Positions 23,524 to 29,883 of a DNA stretch of 34,086 bases are shown piece by piece. The notes beneath the pieces were generated by a model. It searched no databases and was not told the DNA's origin. It worked only from the letters and a program-made list of their open reading frames with translations. Within the stretch, counting starts at the first letter, position 1; the number at the start of each line of letters is the position of its first letter. The stretch comes from Deltaproteobacteria bacterium. GTDB lineage: Bacteria > Myxococcota_A > UBA796 > UBA9615. The position numbers and the translations under genes were made by a program. The stretch is from the NCBI GenBank assembly GCA_023954745.1, contig JAGSHC010000042.1:1-34086 (forward strand), in the 5' to 3' direction.

Positions 23524-23673
23524 GTAGCCCAAGTGCCCGAACTTTCAGCACACACGACCCTCGTGGTTTGTGGGTTTCTTGGCCCCCGGTGAGGGGTTGA
23601 GATCCAACCAGGCCCCAGGATCCCGCTCGGAATGGGTCCGTTGCGTGGCACATGGGTCTCCCACCGCGCCCGA

Positions 23674-23702
23674 TTTGCTCTCCTTCGCCGGGTCGGTACC
23701 GT
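23674..23702 (+). promoter_or_regulatory. Possible promoter of fabG
   Basis: TTTGCT (23674-23679) and TACCGT (23697-23702) are 17 bp apart, weakly matching -35 and -10 elements. The leader would be about 20 nt and carries GGAGG (23720-23724) four nt before the ATG at 23729. Confidence 0.35.
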
Positions 23703-23728
23703 AGGCGCCGACGGGGGTTGGAGGACGC

Positions 23729-24472
23729 ATGCGTTTCAAGGGAAAGACCGCCTTGGTGACCGGAGGGTCCCGAGGCATCGGGGCCGCCACGGCGCGACGG
23801 CTGGCTTCGGAGGGGGCCCAGGTGTGGGTCGGCTATCGAGAGCGCGCGGACAAGGCAGCCGAGGTTGTCGCGAGCATCGAGGAGGAGGGAGGGGTCGCTC
23901 ACTCCGTAGCCATCGACGTCACCTCCTCTGTGTCCGTGCAGTCCGCTGTCGACACGGTCCTCGCCACGTCGGACCGCATCGATGTGCTCGTCAACTCCGC
24001 CGGAATCACCCGCGACGGCCTGCTCCTGGCCATGGACGAGGACCAGTGGTCCGAGGTGCTCGACACCAACGCCGGCGGGAGCTACCGCGTCGTCAAGGTC
24101 GTCGCTCGCACGATGCTGCGGCAGCGCAGTGGGTCCATCGTCCTTCTCTCCTCGGTCGCGGGCCAGAAGGCGGGGCGCGGGCATGCGAACTACGCGGCGA
24201 GCAAGGGCGCAGTGGAGGCGATGACCCGTGCCCTCGCCAACGAGCTCGCTCGCAAGAAGATCCGGGTCAACGCGGTGGCCCCCGGCGTCATCCTCACCGA
24301 CATGTCTGCCCGGGTCCGTGAGGCAGCGGCGGATGTGATCAAGGGGGAGATTCTCCAGAAGCGCTTCGGTGAGCCCGAAGAGGTTGCAGCCGCCATCGCA
24401 TTCCTTGCATCCGACGACGCCTCCTACGTGACAGGTCAGGTCCTGTCCGTGGACGGCGGGTTCAAGATGTAG
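23729..24472 (+). CDS. fabG: 3-oxoacyl-ACP reductase (FabG-type SDR)
   Basis: The 247-residue protein is a classical short-chain dehydrogenase. It has TGGSRGIG (11-18) for NADP(H) binding, NSAG (89-92), Asn114, Ser142 in LLSSVAG, and YAASK (Tyr155, Lys159) completing the catalytic tetrad at FabG spacing. The C-terminus has NAVAPGVILTDM and SYVTGQVLSVDGGFKM, both typical. FabG reduces 3-oxoacyl-ACP to 3-hydroxyacyl-ACP in fatty-acid elongation; a PhaB-like acetoacetyl-CoA reductase or another SDR is the alternative. The SD GGAGG is well placed. The acyl-reductase-like gene begins two nt after the stop, so both are one operon. No fabD, acpP or fabF is nearby, so it may serve a special lipid rather than bulk fatty-acid synthesis. 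Confidence 0.88.
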   Translation: MRFKGKTALVTGGSRGIGAATARRLASEGAQVWVGYRERADKAAEVVASIEEEGGVAHSVAIDVTSSVSVQSAVDTVLATSDRIDVLVNSAGITRDGLLLAMDEDQWSEVLDTNAGGSYRVVKVVARTMLRQRSGSIVLLSSVAGQKAGRGHANYAASKGAVEAMTRALANELARKKIRVNAVAPGVILTDMSARVREAAADVIKGEILQKRFGEPEEVAAAIAFLASDDASYVTGQVLSVDGGFKM

Positions 24473-24474
24473 CC

Positions 24475-25614
24475 GTGGGACGGGTCTTCCTCACTGGGGT
24501 GACGGGGTTCGTGGGGCGCTATGTCGCAGCTCGACTCCTCGCCCGGCCCGACGTCGAGGGCCTCGATGTATTGGTCCGGGCCCGCGACGAGGCTCACGCG
24601 CGCGAGCGCCTGCTCGACTCCATGACCCACGCCGTCTCGCCCGACGACGCCCCGGAGCTCGTGGCGCGGATGACGCCCATCATTGGAGACCTCCGCCGCG
24701 ATCGATTCGGTCTGGACGAAGAGGCCTGGCACGCCCTCGCTGGCCGGACCACTCACGTTCTGCACGGGGCGGCCAACGTGCGCTTCGACCAGGACCTCGA
24801 GGACGCTCGCTCCTACAACGTGTTCGGGACCGAACAGGCGGCGCTGTTGGCGCGAGAGGCCAAGGGCAGGGGAGGGCTCGATCGCTTCGACTGGGTGGGC
24901 ACCGCGTTTGTGGCTGGTCTGCGGCGGGACCGGGTCCTGGAGTCAGAGCTCGAGCACGCAGCCGGCTGGAAGAACCCCTACGAACAGAGCAAGTACGAGG
25001 CGGAGCAGTGGCTACGCGCCCACGCTGCGGATCTCCCCCTCACGGTGTTCCGGCCGTCCATCGTCGTCGGCGACTCCTCCACCGGAGCGACCACGAACTT
25101 CGGGATGCTCTACTGGCCAATTCGACTCTACGCCAAAGGCTGGTGGCGGACTGTCGTGGGCTCGGCGGAGACGCCGGTGGACATCGTGCCGGTGGACTTC
25201 GTGGCCGACGCCATCGACGCGCTCTCCCAGCCGGGGCAGCCGGTGGGCGCGACCTATCACTTGACCTCGGGAGTCGAGGGCGCCGTCACGATCGGGGCCC
25301 TGGCGCAGCTCGCCCAGGACTTCTTCGGCGGGCGTCCTGCGCGCTTCGCGGACCCGGACTTCTTCATGACCTGGGTGCGGCCCGTCGTGGACCTCTTCAT
25401 CTGGGGCCCGAAGCGTCGGGTCCTGAGGCAGGGCGGGCGCTTCTTCATCCCCTACATGTCGGGCAATCCGCTCTTCGACAACACCGAGACCACCGCGGCC
25501 CTGGCGGCGCACGGGGTGGAGGTGCCGCAGGTCCGCGAGTACTTCTCCAACTTGCTGGCCTACGCGAAGAGCACGGACTTCGGGAAGAAGCCGGCGGAGA
25601 CTCCTCCCGCCTGA
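24475..25614 (+). CDS. NAD-binding reductase/epimerase-like extended SDR (thioester/acyl reductase-like)
   Basis: The 379-residue protein starts at GTG 24475, two nt after fabG. It has the nucleotide-binding VFLTGVTGFVGRYVAARLL (4-22) and an extended-SDR core with HGAANVRFDQDLEDARSYNV, FDWVGTAFVAG and NPYEQSKYEAEQWL carrying the catalytic Tyr-x3-Lys. FRPSIVVGDSSTGATTNF follows. These match the NAD_binding_4 (male-sterility) group that includes fatty acyl-CoA reductases and thioester reductases. Such enzymes reduce acyl thioesters to aldehydes or alcohols, for wax or ether lipids for example. The C-terminal ~80 residues are shorter than in full fatty acyl-CoA reductases. The fabG coupling supports a lipid role, but a sugar or steroid epimerase function remains possible. 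Its stop is two nt from that of the convergent multiheme gene. Confidence 0.8.
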   Translation: MGRVFLTGVTGFVGRYVAARLLARPDVEGLDVLVRARDEAHARERLLDSMTHAVSPDDAPELVARMTPIIGDLRRDRFGLDEEAWHALAGRTTHVLHGAANVRFDQDLEDARSYNVFGTEQAALLAREAKGRGGLDRFDWVGTAFVAGLRRDRVLESELEHAAGWKNPYEQSKYEAEQWLRAHAADLPLTVFRPSIVVGDSSTGATTNFGMLYWPIRLYAKGWWRTVVGSAETPVDIVPVDFVADAIDALSQPGQPVGATYHLTSGVEGAVTIGALAQLAQDFFGGRPARFADPDFFMTWVRPVVDLFIWGPKRRVLRQGGRFFIPYMSGNPLFDNTETTAALAAHGVEVPQVREYFSNLLAYAKSTDFGKKPAETPPA

Positions 25615-25616
25615 AC

Positions 25617-26990
25617 TCAGGGCCCAGGCGTCGAGTCCGTCTGCACACAGGTGCCCAGGACCGGCCCGGTCCACTCGAGCGCCGCGTCCACGAGCTCGAA
25701 GGTGGGCATCTCCGCCCTGAAGGCAGGGTCGAGGTGCCCGCTCTCGATGAGGTCGTCGAGCACATCGAGGCCGATGGGGCGCTCGAAGAGGCGCAAGCTG
25801 ACGCGGTCGGGCTCCGTGAAGGCCGGGCCCACGAAGTCCCAGACCCGAATCTCCTCGGCCCCGAAGACCCGAATCCCGTTGAGCACATCGCGCTCCGGCG
25901 GCTCCGCCACGTCCCAGAACATGTGGACCTCTTCGCCGTCGGCGCCCTTGAGGTAGTCGCGCAGAATGATCCCGGTGTCTGGACCCAGCAGCTCCGACGC
26001 GGGCGTGCCCTCGGGAACCACTCCGCTCTCCCAGAGGAGTTCGTCTCCGTCGAACGCCTGTATCTGGGCCCAGATACGTCGGTCCTGACTCGACCCGCTC
26101 GGGAAGCTGTGGCCAGCCTTGATGTTCTCGAGCCCCACCGTGACCCGCCACCCCGGCGGCTCCGAGTCCACGCAGATCTCCGAGCGCACGGTGTCCTCGA
26201 GCTCGGCCTGGACCATCTGGCGGTACTCCTCACGCCCTGCCCAAGGTGTGATCGCCACGTCCACTCCCGGCATGCTGTGGTCGTGTAGCAAGCGCGCGGG
26301 CACGCCCTCGACGTCAGCGATGGGGCCCGGCTCGCTGGACGCCGGCATGTGGCAGTTGCCGCAGGTGGTCAGGGTGAGGTCGTCCGCGAAGACCGTGTTC
26401 TGCCACTCCAGGTAGGTCTGCTCCAGATGCACGCCGTTGTCGAGGACGATGTCGTGACACGGCCCGCAGATCTCGGTGCTCTCACGCTGGTTTCGGTCCA
26501 TGAAGGGGGAGTACTCCGCCCGGTGAGCAGGGTCTTGGAAGGGGTCGTCGAACGGCCCCTTGATGACCAGCCTGTCGTCGATCTCGATGGGGTTGTTGCT
26601 GTCTCCCTCGGAGTGCGCCGCGAGGTGGCAGAACGCGCAAGTGACGCCCTTGAAGTACTGCGGGAAGTCGTCTTCTTCCAGCTCGAGCCCGTCCTCGACC
26701 TCGCCCAACTGCACCGCCAGTGGCGCATGGCAGTTGATGCAGAAGCTCCCCAACTCTCCGTTGGTCTCCTCCTGGCCTCGGCGGTTCATCGCGAGGAAGA
26801 CCGGATCATCGCCAGCGTAGGCGTGCATGGACATCCCCCACTGCTCGACGTGAGTGGGGTGACACTCCTCGCAGCTGGCGGGGTCGTAGACCTCCTGCCG
26901 GGTCAACTTGTCCGGCGAGCACGCACCGAGGACCAGGCTCACGACAAGGAGCGCGAGGCTCCAGATCCGAAGGGGCGGGAGTGTGTTCAT
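25617..26990 (-). CDS. Five-heme c-type cytochrome lipoprotein (cytochrome c554-like)
   Basis: The 457-residue protein starts at ATG 26990 in an ATGA overlap with the preceding gene's stop. The signal peptide ends in lipobox LGAC (Cys24, Ser at +2). Five CxxCH heme motifs are in the N-terminal half: CEECH (40-44), CINCH (84-88), CAFCH (118-122), CGPCH (175-179) and CGNCH (210-214). Further His residues near each, such as HPTHVEQWGMSMH, could be distal ligands. The C-terminal ~240 residues lack heme motifs and look beta-rich (GWRVTVGLENIKAGHSFPSG). The layout resembles cytochrome c554 / multiheme electron-transfer proteins. Being outer-membrane or periplasmic-facing, it probably shuttles electrons in the envelope. 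Last gene of a three-gene operon; the convergent acyl-reductase gene's stop is two nt away. Confidence 0.88.
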   Translation of the reverse strand: MNTLPPLRIWSLALLVVSLVLGACSPDKLTRQEVYDPASCEECHPTHVEQWGMSMHAYAGDDPVFLAMNRRGQEETNGELGSFCINCHAPLAVQLGEVEDGLELEEDDFPQYFKGVTCAFCHLAAHSEGDSNNPIEIDDRLVIKGPFDDPFQDPAHRAEYSPFMDRNQRESTEICGPCHDIVLDNGVHLEQTYLEWQNTVFADDLTLTTCGNCHMPASSEPGPIADVEGVPARLLHDHSMPGVDVAITPWAGREEYRQMVQAELEDTVRSEICVDSEPPGWRVTVGLENIKAGHSFPSGSSQDRRIWAQIQAFDGDELLWESGVVPEGTPASELLGPDTGIILRDYLKGADGEEVHMFWDVAEPPERDVLNGIRVFGAEEIRVWDFVGPAFTEPDRVSLRLFERPIGLDVLDDLIESGHLDPAFRAEMPTFELVDAALEWTGPVLGTCVQTDSTPGP

Positions 26991-27397
26991 CGAGCGGCTC
27001 CGGCATCGATCCACAGTTGGACCATGCAGCTCTGCGGATCAGACAACGGCGAAGAGGGGGGCATCTGGTAGTTGGCGTCGTCGCTGTGGACGCGCTTCAT
27101 CACGTCACTGCAGGAGGCGTCGCCAGGGACGATCCGCGCCGCGATGTCGAGGGGCTCCACCAGCTGCTCCCAAGCGGTCTCCTCGTCGCCGAGATCGAGG
27201 CCGCCGGCGCTCCCTTCGGTGGCGTGACAGCTCACGCCCGGGGAGGCACAACTCGACACGACCACCGTGCTGTAGACGTTGCTCCAGCTGAGGTCCTGGG
27301 AGAGGGGCGCACAGGCGTCGTCGAGGTCCGCCACGCAGGGGACTTCGGCGGGACACCCCACAACGAGGAGCGAGGCTGCGGCGAGGAAGGCTCTCAC
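26987..27397 (-). CDS. Small lipoprotein, cytochrome-c-like with atypical C-x6-CH motif
   Basis: The 136-residue protein starts at GTG 27397, inside a GTGA overlap with the stop of the propeller gene, and ends in the ATGA overlap with the multiheme gene. Lipobox VVGC (Cys15, Pro at +2) follows a hydrophobic segment. The body has SSCASPGVSCHATEGSAGG, where the normal CxxCH is replaced by Cys, six residues, Cys-His. GGLDLGDEETAWEQLV and QMPPSSPL then resemble the heme-binding (PSCyt1-type) cytochrome c domains of Planctomycetes and Myxococcota, with a Met ligand candidate in QMPP. Two more Cys (ASCSDV, QSCMVQ) may form a disulfide. Whether heme is bound is unclear. Its fixed place between propeller and multiheme genes suggests a shared electron-transfer or surface role. 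Confidence 0.78.
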   Translation of the reverse strand: MRAFLAAASLLVVGCPAEVPCVADLDDACAPLSQDLSWSNVYSTVVVSSCASPGVSCHATEGSAGGLDLGDEETAWEQLVEPLDIAARIVPGDASCSDVMKRVHSDDANYQMPPSSPLSDPQSCMVQLWIDAGAAR

Positions 27398-28689
27398 GAG
27401 CGACGCCGTCGAGCCAGACCGAGACCGAGACCGAGAGCGAGGAGGGAGGCCGCTGCAGGAGTGTCGGTCGCGGGAGCCGAGCAGGCGCAGTCGTCGTCGT
27501 CCCCGGGGTCGTCGTCGTCGGACACCGAGTCGTCGTCGTCGTCGCCCGAAGAGCAGATACGGTCCTCGCGATAGAGATCCAGCACCTGGCAGGCCGCCTC
27601 CCACAGCGGTCCGCAGACCTGGGCGTGGCGGCTGCCCGCGGGGCAGCTCATCTCGGAGACCACGTCGCCGTAGCCCATCAGGTACGCAGGAGCGCCGTCG
27701 ACGATCTGGGCCACGGTGTCGTCCTCGGTGACGTTGAGCGCAAACGTGACGGACCCGTCGACACAGGCCGCCCCCTGGCTCGAGGGCCAGTCCTCCTCGA
27801 TGGCGAAGGTCTCTCCGGCGTCGGCGCTGGCCAAGGGGCTCCCACCCGCGCGGGTCAGGACCGTCTGCGCCCCGCAGACCACTCCGTCGGTCACGCGAAG
27901 AGACCCTCTGTAGACCTCGTCGAAGGTCTCCCCGCCGTCGAGGGTCCGGTAGACGTAATCCTGGGAGGCGTCCTGGGCCCGAACCCAGGCAATCAAGGGG
28001 TCCGTCGGGTGCGCCATGGGGAGCACGAAGTCCTGGAGTGCGCCTCCCTCTGGGAAGAGGAAGTCGTGTGACTCCCAGGTTGCGCCACCATCGAGGGAGC
28101 GCCACACGCTCGCGGAGGTGGGGGAGAGAGACGTCGCCCACGCGACGCCGTCGGGGCCCGGCTCCACCGACAGCACCAGCCCGTCAATGGCCACCGCGTC
28201 CGAGTCATCGAAGTCCGCGCCGTCGAGGGAGTAGAAGAGCCCGTTGTCGACGTCCTGGTCCGCGCTGCCAGCCACGACCGTGCTGCCGTCCGCCAGGACT
28301 GCGAGAGCCGCGACCGTGCGGTTGGTGAGGCCCTGCGTCGCGGTCCAGTCGCAGCCGCCGTCGGTGCTGTAGTAAACATCGACGTCCGGGGAGAAACCCA
28401 GGCCGAGGCTGCGTAGCGTCACCAGAAGGGCGTCGTCGGACCGCGCATAGCGAGGCAGCTGATTGGACGGGTTCATCGGGTCCAGGAGAAGGGCTTCGTG
28501 ACAGGTGAGGCTCCACTCCTCGCCATCGTCGCTTCGGAAGAGCGCGAACGTGGACTCGAAGTCCAGCGGGGTCCCGCCGCCGGGCGGATGGACCATGTCG
28601 ATGCCGTCGGGCTGCAATCCGATGTGCGCCCCCGCGGTGGAGGGAGCCAACAGCAGCATGACCAGCAGAAGGGGGCTCTTTGGGTGCAT
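27394..28689 (-). CDS. Secreted beta-propeller (BNR-like) protein with poly-Asp linker and MYXO-CTERM tag
   Basis: The 431-residue protein has a signal peptide (about 1-21, ending STAGAH). It carries repeats of the BNR/sialidase type with S-x-D-G-G-x-x-W: YYSTDGGCDW, VWRSLDGGATW and YRTLDGGETF, and related strands. This indicates a beta-propeller like photosystem-assembly or VPS10-type domains. Near the C-terminus an Asp-rich linker (DDDDDSVSDDDDPGDDDD) leads to CACSAPATDTP, a hydrophobic helix AAASLLALGLGLGLA and RRRRS. That is a MYXO-CTERM-like anchor, expected to be processed by a myxosortase. It heads the operon; the next two genes overlap by 4 nt each. The ATG at 28689 has no SD; a TAGAAT lies 6 nt upstream. 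Function is a surface protein, possibly a scaffold for the multiheme protein. Confidence 0.82.
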   Translation of the reverse strand: MHPKSPLLLVMLLLAPSTAGAHIGLQPDGIDMVHPPGGGTPLDFESTFALFRSDDGEEWSLTCHEALLLDPMNPSNQLPRYARSDDALLVTLRSLGLGFSPDVDVYYSTDGGCDWTATQGLTNRTVAALAVLADGSTVVAGSADQDVDNGLFYSLDGADFDDSDAVAIDGLVLSVEPGPDGVAWATSLSPTSASVWRSLDGGATWESHDFLFPEGGALQDFVLPMAHPTDPLIAWVRAQDASQDYVYRTLDGGETFDEVYRGSLRVTDGVVCGAQTVLTRAGGSPLASADAGETFAIEEDWPSSQGAACVDGSVTFALNVTEDDTVAQIVDGAPAYLMGYGDVVSEMSCPAGSRHAQVCGPLWEAACQVLDLYREDRICSSGDDDDDSVSDDDDPGDDDDCACSAPATDTPAAASLLALGLGLGLARRRRS

Positions 28690-28695
28690 ACAGCG

Positions 28696-28701
28696 ATTCT
28701 A
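28696..28701 (-). promoter_or_regulatory. Candidate leaderless -10 of the propeller/multiheme operon
   Basis: On the minus strand TAGAAT, one base from TATAAT, ends 6 nt before the ATG at 28689. The region just upstream (CTTTTTCTGAGAAGCGG) is unusually AT-rich for this window, as expected of a promoter. No SD is present. Confidence 0.45.
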
Positions 28702-29097
28702 AACCGCTTCTCAGAAAAAGTAGGGCCTCCTGCTGGCGCCTGCTCTGACCGCTTCGTACAGAACGCCGCGACACGCGACCGCGAATGGAGCGTGAGTCTG
28801 CTCAAGAACCGGGCCATGCCGGCCGATGAGGGGTGCCCAGCGACCCCCGCCTGGAGCCATCAGTGACCGACCGCGGCAACCTCCTCGGATTCCTCCTCGT
28901 GGGCGGAATACGCTCCATGTCCCGCTCCGTCGTGGGCGGCAGCTGCCGCATGATGGAGGTTGAGTGCGAGCTCCCCGACAAGCTCAATTGAGCCACTGCC
29001 TGCAGGACCTCGGTCCTTCGCTGGGAGAGGCGCCCCGGGCGCGTGCGTGCGGTAGACTCGCGCCGCCTCGGGGCTGGCCCGTCTCGCGGAGAACCTG
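28702..29097. other. Intergenic region between the cytochrome and LolA-like operons, about 400 bp
   Basis: No convincing gene is visible; short frames here lack start signals and codon pattern. The right part carries a palindrome AGGACC-TC-GGTCCT (29004-29017) and a second, GCGCCC-C-GGGCGC (29030-29042). TAGACT (29053-29058) is a -10 candidate for the LolA-like gene, and the palindromes sit where an operator would. GGAGA (29088-29092) is that gene's SD. The left part (28702-29000) shows nothing recognisable. Confidence 0.4.
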
Positions 29098-29883
29098 ATG
29101 CATATTCGACTCGCCTTCCTTTGCGTCCTGCTGTTCGCTCTCCTTGGACCCGCTCCCGCTTGGGGCGGCGATGGACTCGCCGTGATGAAGCGGGTCGACG
29201 GCGCGATGCGCAGCCAGGGTGAGGAGATGACGGTCCAGATGCAGCTCGCGAACGCGGCGGGCAGCACCGAGACCCGCACGTTCAAGATGTGGACCCGGTC
29301 TCCGGTCGGGAAGCCAGCGAAGACGCTGATCCGCTTCGAGTCACCGGCGAGCATCGCCCGGACGGCGCTTCTCACCGTGACGCGCACGGGCGGGGGTCAG
29401 GACAACTGGCTCTACGTGCCCGCCCTTGGTCAGACGCGCCGCGTCGCTCCCCAGGACCGAAGCGAGTCCTTCGTCCAGAGCGACTTCACCATCGAGGACC
29501 TCACGGTCACCATCGACGCGGAGAACCGGGTCTACACGGTGCTTGGCCAGGTGGACTGCGGAGGTCGGGCCTGCACCCAGGTGGAAGACAAGCCGGCGAA
29601 TGATGCGGCGGCGAAGCAGAGTGGCTACGGCCGCGTCGTTCTCTACATCGACGATGAGCGAGCCGTGGTGCATCGGGTGGACTTCTACGACAAGAGCGAC
29701 GCTCTGTTGAAGGTGCTCCAGGCCGACGGCCTGGTGCAGGTAGGGGACAACTGGCGATTCGATCGCGCCGTCGTGACCAACGTGCAGAAGGGGAGCCGAA
29801 CGGTGATGACGGTGATCTCCCGGGCGCACGGAGCCTCTGTGGATGACTCCATCTTCTCGGCCTCGAGCCTCGATGCGCTCTGA
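29098..29883 (+). CDS. LolA-like outer-membrane lipoprotein-sorting-type protein (COG2834/PF17131 type)
   Basis: The 261-residue protein has a signal peptide (about 1-23, ending PAWGGD) and a LolA-like half-barrel core. The PF17131-like block is visible as TLIRFESPASIARTALL, then NWLYVPALGQTRRVAP and SESFVQSDFTIEDLTV, matching the usual WLYxPxxxxxRRI...SFxGSDFsyeDL pattern. These periplasmic proteins are typically encoded next to RND/MMPL-type exporters and are thought to carry hydrophobic molecules or lipoproteins toward the outer membrane. Here an RND-like protein is the third gene and a barrel the second, giving a plausible periplasm-spanning set. The ATG at 29098 has a reasonable SD. It overlaps the barrel gene by 11 nt. 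Confidence 0.88.
   Translation: MHIRLAFLCVLLFALLGPAPAWGGDGLAVMKRVDGAMRSQGEEMTVQMQLANAAGSTETRTFKMWTRSPVGKPAKTLIRFESPASIARTALLTVTRTGGGQDNWLYVPALGQTRRVAPQDRSESFVQSDFTIEDLTVTIDAENRVYTVLGQVDCGGRACTQVEDKPANDAAAKQSGYGRVVLYIDDERAVVHRVDFYDKSDALLKVLQADGLVQVGDNWRFDRAVVTNVQKGSRTVMTVISRAHGASVDDSIFSASSLDAL

Noticed and set aside
21948-23651. Long upstream extension of the lipoprotein at 20883-21947
   Set aside because: The extension is antisense to the PlsB-like gene and has no domain; the lipoprotein signal peptide begins at 21947.
28863-28994. Possible 43-residue ORF starting GTG in the 400-bp intergenic region
   Set aside because: No SD, no close -10, no recognisable protein, and the composition is not gene-like.
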